In this document: positions 23,654 to 31,587 of the stretch, piece after piece
Layout: every line of letters begins with the position of its first letter
How positions within the stretch are numbered: the first letter of the stretch is position 1
NCBI GenBank assembly: GCA_045600105.1
Contig: JAZRXG010000033.1
Location: forward strand, 1-64,000
DNA: 64,000 nucleotides
Direction: 5' to 3'
Origin: UBA1206 sp045600105
GTDB lineage: Bacteria > Bacillota > Clostridia > Oscillospirales > CAG-382
Notes under the pieces: generated by a model
Told to the model about the DNA's origin: nothing
Seen by the model: the letters and a program-made list of their open reading frames with translations, nothing else
Database searches by the model: none
Program-made: the position numbers and the translations under genes

Positions 23654-24721
23654 TTATTTGATCTCGACGAGTTTTCCGGTTTTCGCGGATTCGTATATGG
23701 CGTCGATCATCTTCATGAGGATAACGCCGTCCTCGGCAGGCGCGCGGCAGGGATCGCCGTTCGCGACGCAGGAGAGGAAGGAGTGTATCTCGTTTTCGAA
23801 CAGACCGTTGAACGAAAGCGCGGTGTTGCCCGTGGGCTTGACGTCAACGAACATACCGTCCATATCGGTGTAAAGCTCGATCGCCGGATCGATCTTGGCG
23901 CCCGACTTGGTGCCGAACAGTTCGATGTTGCCGACGTCGTTCTTGATGTTGAGGTTGAAGCTCGCTTCGACGTTGAGGGTGAGACCGTTGTCGAACCTGA
24001 TGACGGCACCCGCGAAGTCTTCGACGTCATACTTGTACTGCTTGACGACGCTCGAGCCCGAAGCCACCCAGCTCTGACCGCCGTTCGCTCTGTTGTATCC
24101 GAGGTTATCGAAGGTGAAGCCGTAAGCGGAAACGGGTTTGGGCGAGCCGCAGAGGTATCTCACAAGGTCCATGACGTGAACGCCGAGGTCGATGAGGGGA
24201 CCGCCGCCCGAATATTCCTTGTCGCCGAACCATCTGCCGGGGCAGCCGTTGCGGCGGAGATAAGTCGCTTTTGCGTAATAGATATCGCCCATCGTACCGC
24301 TGTCGATGAACTTTTTGAGTATTGCGGCGTCGTTGCCGAAGCGGCGGACGAAGCCGATCTGGAGCAGTTTGCCCGATTTTTCCGCGGCGTCAGCCATCTC
24401 GCGTGCTTCATTCTGATTCATTGCCATCGGCTTTTCGCAGATGACGTTGACACCGGCGTTGAGAGCGGCGATCGTGGGAGCCTTGTGAGCGGCGTTCCAG
24501 GTGCAGACCGAAACGGCGTCGAGGTTCTCTTTGGCGAGCATTTCGTTATAGTCGGCGTAAGTGGCGGGAATATTGAATTCCTTTGCGAACGCTTCCGCTT
24601 TCGGAACGTCGATGTCGCAGGCGGCGACGACCTCGCAGCTGTCCGAAGTTTTGTAGCCTGCCATGTGGCAATGAGCGATACCGCCGCAGCCGATAATGCC
24701 TATTCTGAGTTTTTTATCCAT
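23654..24721 (-). CDS. Gfo/Idh/MocA family NAD(P)-dependent oxidoreductase
   Basis: 355 residues. The N-terminal Rossmann fold starts LRIGIIGCGGIAHCHMAGY, and the family motif VICEKPMAMNQNEA carries the conserved EKP lysine near residue 100. The C-terminal substrate domain contains GGGPLIDLGVHVMDLVRYLCG with the catalytic Asp and His. Such enzymes oxidise sugars, inositols or sugar phosphates; the substrate cannot be read here. It stands alone with its own promoter, divergent from the two-component system. Confidence 0.9.
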   Translation of the reverse strand: MDKKLRIGIIGCGGIAHCHMAGYKTSDSCEVVAACDIDVPKAEAFAKEFNIPATYADYNEMLAKENLDAVSVCTWNAAHKAPTIAALNAGVNVICEKPMAMNQNEAREMADAAEKSGKLLQIGFVRRFGNDAAILKKFIDSGTMGDIYYAKATYLRRNGCPGRWFGDKEYSGGGPLIDLGVHVMDLVRYLCGSPKPVSAYGFTFDNLGYNRANGGQSWVASGSSVVKQYKYDVEDFAGAVIRFDNGLTLNVEASFNLNIKNDVGNIELFGTKSGAKIDPAIELYTDMDGMFVDVKPTGNTALSFNGLFENEIHSFLSCVANGDPCRAPAEDGVILMKMIDAIYESAKTGKLVEIK

Positions 24722-24765
24722 GTCGTTTTCTCCTTTACGTTTTATGTTCGGGAATCTTTACGTTT

Positions 24766-24793
24766 ATTATATCACTTATTTTCGCATAGTCAA
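24766..24793 (-). promoter_or_regulatory. Promoter of the Gfo/Idh/MocA gene
   Basis: On the minus strand TTGACT (24793-24788) and TATAAT (24771-24766) with a 16-bp spacer, 45 bp before the start codon. Confidence 0.65.
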
Positions 24794-24807
24794 TATTTTT
24801 ATTTATA

Positions 24808-24836
24808 TTGATTTCAGTAATGACTTGTAGTATAAT
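24808..24836 (+). promoter_or_regulatory. Promoter of the two-component system
   Basis: TTGATT (24808-24813) and TATAAT (24831-24836) with a 17-bp spacer, 33 bp before the response regulator start. A TCGGAGG ribosome binding site follows. Confidence 0.7.
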
Positions 24837-24868
24837 GATATCGGTATTATATTATCGGAGGTATCGCC

Positions 24869-25555
24869 ATGCCCACCATTCTCGTTTGCGACGACGACAA
24901 AGACATCGTTTCCGCGGTCAGGATCTATCTCTCGGCGGAAGGTTACGACGTCATCGGCTGCTCCAACGGAAGAGAAGCCATATCGGTCTGCGCGAAAAAA
25001 CAGATACATCTCATCATAATGGATATAATGATGCCCGAGCTCGACGGAATTTCCGCCGTGGCTGAGATACGCCGCACGTCAAACATTCCCATAATCTTCC
25101 TCACCGCCAAAGGCGAGGATACCGACAAGGTGCTCGGACTCAATATCGGCGGCGACGACTACGTCACCAAGCCGTTCAACCCGGTCGAGCTCATCGCGCG
25201 CGTCAAGTCGCAGCTCAGACGCTATATGAACCTCGGCGGCGCTCCCGCCGGTGACGATACGATCACACTCGGCGGCATAACGCTCAACGACGCGTCCAAG
25301 ACCGTCACCGTTGACGGTAACCCGACGACGCTGACGCCGACCGAATTCGACATACTCAAGCTGCTTATGAAAAACCCGGGCAAGGTCTTTTCGTCGTCAG
25401 ACATCTATTCGGCGGTCTGGAAGGACACTCCGCTCGGTTCCGAGAACACCATAGCCGTCCATATACGCCACCTGCGTGAAAAAATCGAGATTGACCCGGC
25501 TGAGCCGAGATACCTCAAGGTCGTATGGGGACAGGGCTATAAAATTACCAATTAA
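24869..25555 (+). CDS. OmpR-family response regulator
   Basis: 228 residues: receiver domain with the acidic pocket Asp 8-9 and phosphorylation site Asp 52 (IIMDIMMPELDG), Lys in TKPFNP, then a winged-helix DNA-binding domain (LTPTEFDILKLLMKNPGKVFSSSDIYSAVW, NTIAVHIRHLREKI, VWGQGYKI). It resembles VanR/PhoP-type regulators. The kinase gene follows after 24 nt. No target operon can be named from the window. Confidence 0.95.
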   Translation: MPTILVCDDDKDIVSAVRIYLSAEGYDVIGCSNGREAISVCAKKQIHLIIMDIMMPELDGISAVAEIRRTSNIPIIFLTAKGEDTDKVLGLNIGGDDYVTKPFNPVELIARVKSQLRRYMNLGGAPAGDDTITLGGITLNDASKTVTVDGNPTTLTPTEFDILKLLMKNPGKVFSSSDIYSAVWKDTPLGSENTIAVHIRHLREKIEIDPAEPRYLKVVWGQGYKITN

Positions 25556-25579
25556 AAAAATCGACTGGAGGTCACCGCT

Positions 25580-27121
25580 TTGAGAAAACTTGCGCGGATT
25601 CCGGCACTCAAATATACCGCGTTCGGGTTGTTTTGTCTGACACTTTCGGTATGCGCGGCGTCAACTGCGGGCTTCATTTACGTTATTAAAAACAACCTTT
25701 ATATGACCACGTCGGAATCGCTTTCTAAATTCGATTCCTTCGCGTTTTCGATGAAATACACGTTCGGCATCGTTGCGATCTCAACGGCAGTCGTCTCACT
25801 GTTTCTGCTTCTGTTCGTCATGACGGGGGCAGGATACCGCAAAGGCAGTACCAAGCCGGCACTCAGAAAGCGCGACAAAATTTATCTTGAGTTCGTCGCG
25901 GCGTTCTACGGCGTGCTTGTATACGCGCTCTGCCGCGTGTGCATTGCCGTTCTCAAACGCATGGCGTTCTGGAACCTGTTCATCATCTGCCCCGCGCTGC
26001 TCCTCATGTCGTGCTTCGTCGCTCTCGTGTTCGTCTCGGCGGCGATACGCTACAAGACCGATACCCTGCTCACGAGCACGCTTTTCTGGCGGATCTCCCT
26101 GCTTTTCCGTGACGCCTACGTCAATTTCACGACGATATGGAAGGTGCTTTTCTTCATTCTGCTTTATTTCGCCGTCACCTTCTACTGCTTCTATTACCGC
26201 ACCACCCTGCTTATAGTGGCTTGGGGGATAGTCACGTTCGTTTACTGCGCTCTGCTCGCGTCGTGCGCCATATTCATCGATAAGATAAAAAAAGGCTCCA
26301 AACGCATTGCCGGAGGCGACCTGAACTACAAGATCGACACCACCGGAATGTATTCGGAGTTCACCAAGATCAGCGACAATCTCAACAACATCAACATCGG
26401 TCTTTCAAAGGCCGTCGAGGAAAAAACGAAAAGCGAGCGGTTCCGTACCGAGCTTATCACAAACGTGTCGCACGATATCAAAACACCGCTCACTTCAATA
26501 ATCAATTACGTTGATCTGCTCAAGAAAAGCGACCTCACCGACGAACAGAGGGCTCAGTACCTTGAAGTCATCGACCGACAGTCGTCCAAGCTCAAAAAGC
26601 TCATCGTCGACCTCGTCGAAGCGTCGAAAGCCATCACGGGCAATATCGTCGTGAACGCAACTCCCACCAACCTCAACGAGCTGCTCAATCAGGCAGTCGC
26701 CGAATACGGCGAAAAATTCACGTCGTCTTCCCTCACCGCCGTTGTCAAATGCAGCGACAGCCCCGTGACCGTGCTTGCGGACGGCAGACTGATCTGGCGC
26801 ATTTTCGACAACCTTATGAGCAATATATGCAAATATTCGCTTCCGTCGACCCGCGTTTTCATCGACGTATCGTCGGATAACGGAAAAGCCGCGGTGGTTT
26901 TCAAGAACATTTCCAAAAACATCCTAAATGTATCCGCCGACGAACTCGTCGAAAGATTCGTCAGAGGCGACTCCTCGCGTTCGACCGAAGGCAGCGGGCT
27001 CGGGCTTTCGATAGCGTCAAGCCTTGCCGAGCTTCAGGGCGGCGAGCTTGAGATAACGGTCGACGGTGACCTTTTCAAAGCGACGCTCACGCTCCCGATC
27101 TACACCGAGAGCCAGTCGTAA
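25580..27121 (+). CDS. Sensor histidine kinase with six membrane segments
   Basis: 513 residues, starting at TTG with TGGAGG upstream. Six hydrophobic segments (about 12-34, 60-82, 103-125, 130-152, 188-206, 208-232) come first and leave no large outer domain, suggesting intramembrane sensing. A HAMP-like linker precedes the H-box NVSHDIKTPLTS (His 298). The ATP-binding domain has DNLMSNICKYS (N-box) and GSGLGLSIA (G-box). It is the partner of the preceding regulator. Its last 22 nt overlap the convergent lipase gene. Confidence 0.93.
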   Translation: MRKLARIPALKYTAFGLFCLTLSVCAASTAGFIYVIKNNLYMTTSESLSKFDSFAFSMKYTFGIVAISTAVVSLFLLLFVMTGAGYRKGSTKPALRKRDKIYLEFVAAFYGVLVYALCRVCIAVLKRMAFWNLFIICPALLLMSCFVALVFVSAAIRYKTDTLLTSTLFWRISLLFRDAYVNFTTIWKVLFFILLYFAVTFYCFYYRTTLLIVAWGIVTFVYCALLASCAIFIDKIKKGSKRIAGGDLNYKIDTTGMYSEFTKISDNLNNINIGLSKAVEEKTKSERFRTELITNVSHDIKTPLTSIINYVDLLKKSDLTDEQRAQYLEVIDRQSSKLKKLIVDLVEASKAITGNIVVNATPTNLNELLNQAVAEYGEKFTSSSLTAVVKCSDSPVTVLADGRLIWRIFDNLMSNICKYSLPSTRVFIDVSSDNGKAAVVFKNISKNILNVSADELVERFVRGDSSRSTEGSGLGLSIASSLAELQGGELEITVDGDLFKATLTLPIYTESQS

Positions 27122-28011
27122 ATATCGCCGAGCACCTTGTCGCGGACGGGCTCGTGGAACAGCTCGTGACGTCCCTCGTACATCTTCTTCACCGCGTTTA
27201 TACCGGCTTTTTTCATCGCGCCGTAAACCTTGTCGACTCCCTTTCCCATTGAGCCGACGGGGTCGGACAAGCCCGAAACGAAGAGAACGGGAGCGTTTTT
27301 GGGGCACGACGAATAGTTTTTGCTTTTTCTGATATAGTCGAGCCCGTCGAGCATATCGATAAAAAGTCCCACGCTGATGGGGGCGTTGCACATCGGATCG
27401 CTCATATATCTGTCAACTTCTTTTTGGTCGCCGGATATCCAATCGCAATCGGTGCGCTTTTCGAACGTCTTGTTGTAAGAGCCGAACGCGAGTTTTTTGA
27501 TGAACGGATCGGAGTCGTATTTGCTCTTTTTGGTCTTTCTTATCGTTTTAGCAACCAGCTTTCCGCTCTTGACGACGGCTCCGGACTGATGCCCCGTGCC
27601 CGAAAACACAAAGGCGTCGGCGTTGACTTTTCCGTTTATGAATACGGTACGGGCAATGAAGCTGCCCATCGAATGACCGAGAAGACAGTATTTTGCGCCC
27701 TTGAACTTCTCTTTTTCGATATTGAAAAGCGACACGACGTCGTCGCAGACGCGCTGCCAGCCGTCCTTGTCGGCAAAAAAGCCGTATTCTTCTCTGCTTA
27801 CGGTTCTGCCGTGACCGAGATGGTCGTTGCCGCACACGGCGACACCGCGCTCCGTCATATACTCCCAAAGCTCCTTGTATCTTCCGAAATGCTCGGAGAT
27901 CCCGTGGGCGACCTGGATGACCGCTTTAACGTCTACGTCCGGAAGATATTCGTACGCCTGCACCGTATGTATCCCGTCAGATGACGGATAAGTGAATTCG
28001 TTGTATTTCAT
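27100..28011 (-). CDS. Alpha/beta hydrolase, monoacylglycerol lipase/lysophospholipase type
   Basis: 303 residues. The oxyanion region VIQVAHGISEHFGRY, the nucleophile elbow GHSMGS (Ser 114), an acidic residue in FVSGLSDPVGS and the His in GRHELFHEP form a complete serine hydrolase triad. The pattern is that of PldB/monoglyceride lipases, which release fatty acid from monoacylglycerol or lysophospholipid. No signal peptide, so cytoplasmic. It lies next to glycerol kinase, which could use the glycerol set free. Confidence 0.88.
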   Translation of the reverse strand: MKYNEFTYPSSDGIHTVQAYEYLPDVDVKAVIQVAHGISEHFGRYKELWEYMTERGVAVCGNDHLGHGRTVSREEYGFFADKDGWQRVCDDVVSLFNIEKEKFKGAKYCLLGHSMGSFIARTVFINGKVNADAFVFSGTGHQSGAVVKSGKLVAKTIRKTKKSKYDSDPFIKKLAFGSYNKTFEKRTDCDWISGDQKEVDRYMSDPMCNAPISVGLFIDMLDGLDYIRKSKNYSSCPKNAPVLFVSGLSDPVGSMGKGVDKVYGAMKKAGINAVKKMYEGRHELFHEPVRDKVLGDIYDWLSV

Positions 28012-28044
28012 TCCGATACCCCCGCTTTTTTATTTTATGTTTTT

Positions 28045-28073
28045 ATGATAAAGCATTTTTTGTCACTTGTCAA
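28045..28073 (-). promoter_or_regulatory. Promoter of the lipase gene
   Basis: On the minus strand TTGACA (28073-28068) and TATCAT (28050-28045) with a 17-bp spacer, 34 bp before the start codon. Confidence 0.65.
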
Positions 28074-28094
28074 CAACAAATGTGAGGTGAAAAT

Positions 28095-29591
28095 ATGGAA
28101 AACTGCGTTTTGGCGCTTGACCAAGGAACGACGAGTTCCCGAGCGATACTTTTTTCGTCAGACGGAAAAATAATCTCGTCGTCGCAATACCCTTTTGAGC
28201 AGCATTTTCCGAATCCCGGCTGGGTCGAGCACGACCCGTACGACCTGCTCCGTACGACGTTCCGCGCCGCTTCCGACGCGGTCGAAAAAACGGGGATACG
28301 CCCCGTTTCCATCGGAATAACAAATCAGCGCGAAACGGTCATCGTGTGGGAAAAGGCGACGGGAAAGCCCGTCTTCAACGCCGTCGTGTGGCAATGCCGC
28401 AGGACCGCGGATATATGCGAAGAGCTGATAAAAGGCGGATACGCCGACATGATACGCAAAAAGACCGGGCTCGGGATAGACGCGTATTTTTCGGCAACGA
28501 AGATAAAATGGATACTTGACAGAATCGAAAACGGAACGGAGCGCGCAAAGCGCGGTGAGCTGCTCTGCGGCACCGTCGACACGTGGCTCATTTACAATCT
28601 GACGGGCGGAAAGGTACACGCCACCGACTACTCGAACGCGTCGAGGACGATGCTTTTCAACATCCGCACCCTCGAATGGGACGACGAGCTCTGCGAGCTT
28701 ATCGGCGTGCCGAAGATAATGCTGCCGGAGGTACGCGACTGCGCCGGATATTTCGGGACTGTCGACGCTTCTTCTTGCGGAGTTTCACCGCTTCTTGACG
28801 GCGTTACGATAAACGGCGCTGCCGGTGACCAGCAGGCGGCTCTTTTCGGTCAGACCTGCTTTGACGTCGGCGACGTGAAGAACACCTACGGCACGGGCTG
28901 CTTCACGCTCATGAACGTGGGAAGCAGGATCCCCGAAAAGGACGGCTCGCTCCTCACGACGATAGGCTGGAAGATCGGGAGTGAAACCGTTTACGCGCTC
29001 GAAGGCAGCGTATTCAACGCCGGAAGCTCCATCCAATGGCTGCGCGACGGGCTCGGGCTCATTTCGTCCGCCAAGGAGATCGACGTTTTCGCCGAAAAAG
29101 TGCCCGACAACGGCGGTGTTTACCTCGTTTCGGCATTCACGGGTCTCGGCGCTCCGTACTGGGATATGTACGCCAAAGGCACGATAACCGGCATAACGCG
29201 GGGCACGACGAAATACCATATCTGCCGCGCAGCGCTTGAGGGCATTGCTTTTCAGGTCTGCGACCTCGTGACCGCCATGCGCGACGCGAGCGGCAAAGAG
29301 ATAGCGTCACTCCGTGTTGACGGCGGCGCCTCGGTCAGCGACTTCATGATGCAGTTCCAGTCCGACATCCTCGGCGTGGACGTCGAACGTCCCGAGGTCG
29401 TCGAAACGACGGCAATGGGCGCGGCTTTCCTCGCGCTTCTCGGCAAAGGAATCGTGAAAGACAAAGAGTCGCTCAGAGCCGCACGCAAAAAATCAAAGAC
29501 CTATTCCCCGGAAGTCGACGGCGCCGAAAGAACGACCCGCCTCGAAGGCTGGAAAAACGCGGTAAAACGCACACTTTCGAATATAAAATAA
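28095..29591 (+). CDS. glpK: Glycerol kinase
   Basis: 498 residues, normal length for this FGGY-family enzyme, which phosphorylates glycerol to glycerol 3-phosphate. Motifs include LALDQGTTSSRAILF, GITNQRETVIVWEK, INGAAGDQQAALFGQTCF with DVGDVKNTYGTGCF, and LRVDGGASVSDFMMQFQSD. The segment before INGAAGDQ reads FGTVDASSCGVSP and has no His, whereas Gram-positive GlpK enzymes activated by HPr carry the phosphorylated His there. PTS control may therefore be missing. An MFS transporter follows after 18 nt. Confidence 0.96.
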   Translation: MENCVLALDQGTTSSRAILFSSDGKIISSSQYPFEQHFPNPGWVEHDPYDLLRTTFRAASDAVEKTGIRPVSIGITNQRETVIVWEKATGKPVFNAVVWQCRRTADICEELIKGGYADMIRKKTGLGIDAYFSATKIKWILDRIENGTERAKRGELLCGTVDTWLIYNLTGGKVHATDYSNASRTMLFNIRTLEWDDELCELIGVPKIMLPEVRDCAGYFGTVDASSCGVSPLLDGVTINGAAGDQQAALFGQTCFDVGDVKNTYGTGCFTLMNVGSRIPEKDGSLLTTIGWKIGSETVYALEGSVFNAGSSIQWLRDGLGLISSAKEIDVFAEKVPDNGGVYLVSAFTGLGAPYWDMYAKGTITGITRGTTKYHICRAALEGIAFQVCDLVTAMRDASGKEIASLRVDGGASVSDFMMQFQSDILGVDVERPEVVETTAMGAAFLALLGKGIVKDKESLRAARKKSKTYSPEVDGAERTTRLEGWKNAVKRTLSNIK

Positions 29592-29609
29592 CACAAGGAC
29601 AATTTTCTG

Positions 29610-30857
29610 ATGAGACCTGATTCCAAAAAGACGCCGTACATACTCTTTTTCGTCTGCTGGGCTGCGTACGCGACGTCTTACATAACCAAATATTCTTATT
29701 CCATCTGCATGAACAACATGGTGAACGACGGACTTTTTGACAAAACGTTCGGCGGCGCCATACTCACCGCGCTGCTCGCGAGCTACGGCTGCGGTCAGCT
29801 CGTGAACGGCTGGCTCGGCGACAAATTCCACCCAAAATACATGATAGGCATCGGCGTGACTGGTGCCGCCGCCGCGGATATCCTCATGGGTCTTGCCGTG
29901 AACAAATGGATGTGTATCGCCGTCTGGTGCTTCGAGGGCTTCTTCTGCTCGATGCTCTGGGCGCCCGTAACGCGCTTCATGGCGGAATACCTGCCCGAAA
30001 AGGTCAAGACCTTCGCCGGCACGTGGATCGCCGCGACGATACCCACCGGAACGCTCATCTCCTACGGGATAGGCGGGCTTTTCCTTGACGCGAGCGGATA
30101 CCGCACCGTTTTCTTCGTTTCGGGCTCGGTCGGATTTGCCGTTGCCCTTCTCTGGTTCCTTTCGATGAAAGGGCTCGGACCGTATATGAAGTATATCGAA
30201 AGCGACACGACGAGCAAGGAAATAGTGCACCCCGTCCGTGTTTCGGTCAAAAAACTCTTCCTGCTGCTTATTTCGACGGGTGCGATAGTCTCCGCGGTCT
30301 GTGTCTGCTTCAACGGCGTCATCAAGGACGGCGTAACGTCGTGGCTGCCCACCTATCTCGTTGAAAACTTCGAGGGCGTGACCGATTCCGAAGCGTCGGT
30401 GTTCATGATGATACTTCCCATCGTCAACCTGCTCGGCGCGTTCGTTGCCGTCAGGCTCAACAGAAAGATCTTCAAAAACGAGTTCGTCACCATCGCGGTG
30501 ATGTTCGGCGTCGCGTTTTTCGGCATCATGATGATGTATCTGTTCGGCAGTTACAACATAATTCTTGCCGTTCTGTTCGTGGCGATCGCCACTTCCTCGA
30601 TGCTCGGTGCCAACACCCTGCTCCTCACGTTCATACCGATGTTCTTTGCCAAGGTCGGCAGAGCCGCCTCGTTCACGGGCTTCCTTGACGCGTGCAGCTA
30701 CGGCGCTTCCGCCGTTTCGGGCGTTGCCATCGGCGCCATCGCCAAAAATTTCGGCTGGGGCGTCACGGTGCTTTCGTGGACTGCAGTCGCCGCTCTCGGA
30801 CTTATTTCCGCCCTCGTTATTGCCCCCGTCTGGAAAAAAGGCAGAGAAAAGCTTTGA
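29610..30857 (+). CDS. MFS transporter, organophosphate:phosphate antiporter (GlpT/UhpT)-like
   Basis: 415 residues with about 12 hydrophobic segments. The N-terminal CWAAYATSYITKYSYSICM, the GQLVNGWLGDKF loop between segments 2 and 3, and the LWAPVTRFMAEYLPE segment resemble the OPA family, which exchanges glycerol 3-phosphate or sugar phosphates for phosphate. Its place just after glpK makes glycerol 3-phosphate or glycerophosphodiester products plausible substrates. A strong terminator follows. Substrate identity is inferred. Confidence 0.8.
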   Translation: MRPDSKKTPYILFFVCWAAYATSYITKYSYSICMNNMVNDGLFDKTFGGAILTALLASYGCGQLVNGWLGDKFHPKYMIGIGVTGAAAADILMGLAVNKWMCIAVWCFEGFFCSMLWAPVTRFMAEYLPEKVKTFAGTWIAATIPTGTLISYGIGGLFLDASGYRTVFFVSGSVGFAVALLWFLSMKGLGPYMKYIESDTTSKEIVHPVRVSVKKLFLLLISTGAIVSAVCVCFNGVIKDGVTSWLPTYLVENFEGVTDSEASVFMMILPIVNLLGAFVAVRLNRKIFKNEFVTIAVMFGVAFFGIMMMYLFGSYNIILAVLFVAIATSSMLGANTLLLTFIPMFFAKVGRAASFTGFLDACSYGASAVSGVAIGAIAKNFGWGVTVLSWTAVAALGLISALVIAPVWKKGREKL

Positions 30858-30866
30858 TATAATGCA

Positions 30867-30897
30867 AAAAACGACCCCGTCGGGTCGTTTTTTTTGT
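30867..30897. terminator. Bidirectional terminator
   Basis: AAAAACGACCC (30867-30877) pairs with GGGTCGTTTTT (30882-30892) around a CGTC loop, with further T residues. It ends both the glpK operon (+) and the long minus-strand run that finishes at 30903. Confidence 0.9.
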
Positions 30898-30902
30898 TGT
30901 TT

Positions 30903-31340
30903 TTATCTTCTTTTGTAAACGACTATCTCGGGGTCTTTGCCCTCGCAGCCGTATTCGCAGACGAGTATGTATTTTTCGTCGGCGGCGATGCCGAAGCAGC
31001 GGTCGTTTCCCTCTCTCTCGATCTGATTGCCGAAATAAACGGCATCGTCGTCGAGCAGTTTTGCCTTCGTACCGTTTACGAACGTATATTCAAGGTTGAT
31101 GTACGAGCCGGAAAGCAGATACAGCTCGTTTATCACAAGTCCGTCGATACCGAGTGTATTGACCTCGTCAATAATGCTCTTCTTGAGCTTTTCAAGTTCT
31201 TCAAAGCCTTTTTCTTTGATGATTCCGGCGGCAAAGCAGCGTCCTCCGCAGGGGTGTCCCCCGCTTTCGACGCAGCCCGCGCACTTCGTCCCTTTGCTCG
31301 GGCATTCTTCGCAGCATTCGGATCGGCACAAAGATTTCAT
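30903..31340 (-). CDS. Cys-rich protein of unknown function
   Basis: 145 residues. The first 36 contain nine Cys arranged as pairs (LCRSECCEECPSKGTKCAGC then HPCGGRC), which look like metal or iron-sulfur ligands and loosely resemble the N-terminal cluster region of DUF3795 proteins. The remainder is an alpha/beta domain with two more Cys (LVCEYGC). No signal peptide is visible. It is the last gene of the minus-strand run, 4 nt after the acyl carrier protein, but its link with surface modification is uncertain. Confidence 0.65.
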   Translation of the reverse strand: MKSLCRSECCEECPSKGTKCAGCVESGGHPCGGRCFAAGIIKEKGFEELEKLKKSIIDEVNTLGIDGLVINELYLLSGSYINLEYTFVNGTKAKLLDDDAVYFGNQIEREGNDRCFGIAADEKYILVCEYGCEGKDPEIVVYKRR

Positions 31341-31344
31341 CCTT

Positions 31345-31587
31345 TTACCTCTTTGCTCTTTCGGCGATGATGGCGACCATTTCGCCGACGTTCTTCATGG
31401 AAGAAACTTCCTTCATTTTGAACTTCATTCCGAATTCGTCTTCGATGGCGGCGATAAGCGTGATGTGAGAAAGCGAATCCCAATCGTCAACGTCGTCGGC
31501 GGTGGTTTTGGGAGTGAGCTTGATCTTCTCGTCAAATACGTCTTCAAATACGGTTTCAAGTCTTTCGAAAATTTCGTTGGTTGTCAT
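31345..31587 (-). CDS. Acyl carrier protein of the FkbH/MBOAT cluster
   Basis: 80 residues. The phosphopantetheine site is Ser 38 in DDWDSLSHITLIAAIEDEFG, with acidic helices on both sides, as in ACP and DltC. It overlaps the FkbH gene by 4 nt, so the two are expected to be made together: FkbH-type enzymes load a glyceryl group from 1,3-bisphosphoglycerate on a dedicated ACP. The ACP could hand this group to the MBOAT protein as DltC hands D-alanine to DltB. It is separate from any fatty-acid gene cluster. Confidence 0.92.
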   Translation of the reverse strand: MTTNEIFERLETVFEDVFDEKIKLTPKTTADDVDDWDSLSHITLIAAIEDEFGMKFKMKEVSSMKNVGEMVAIIAERAKR

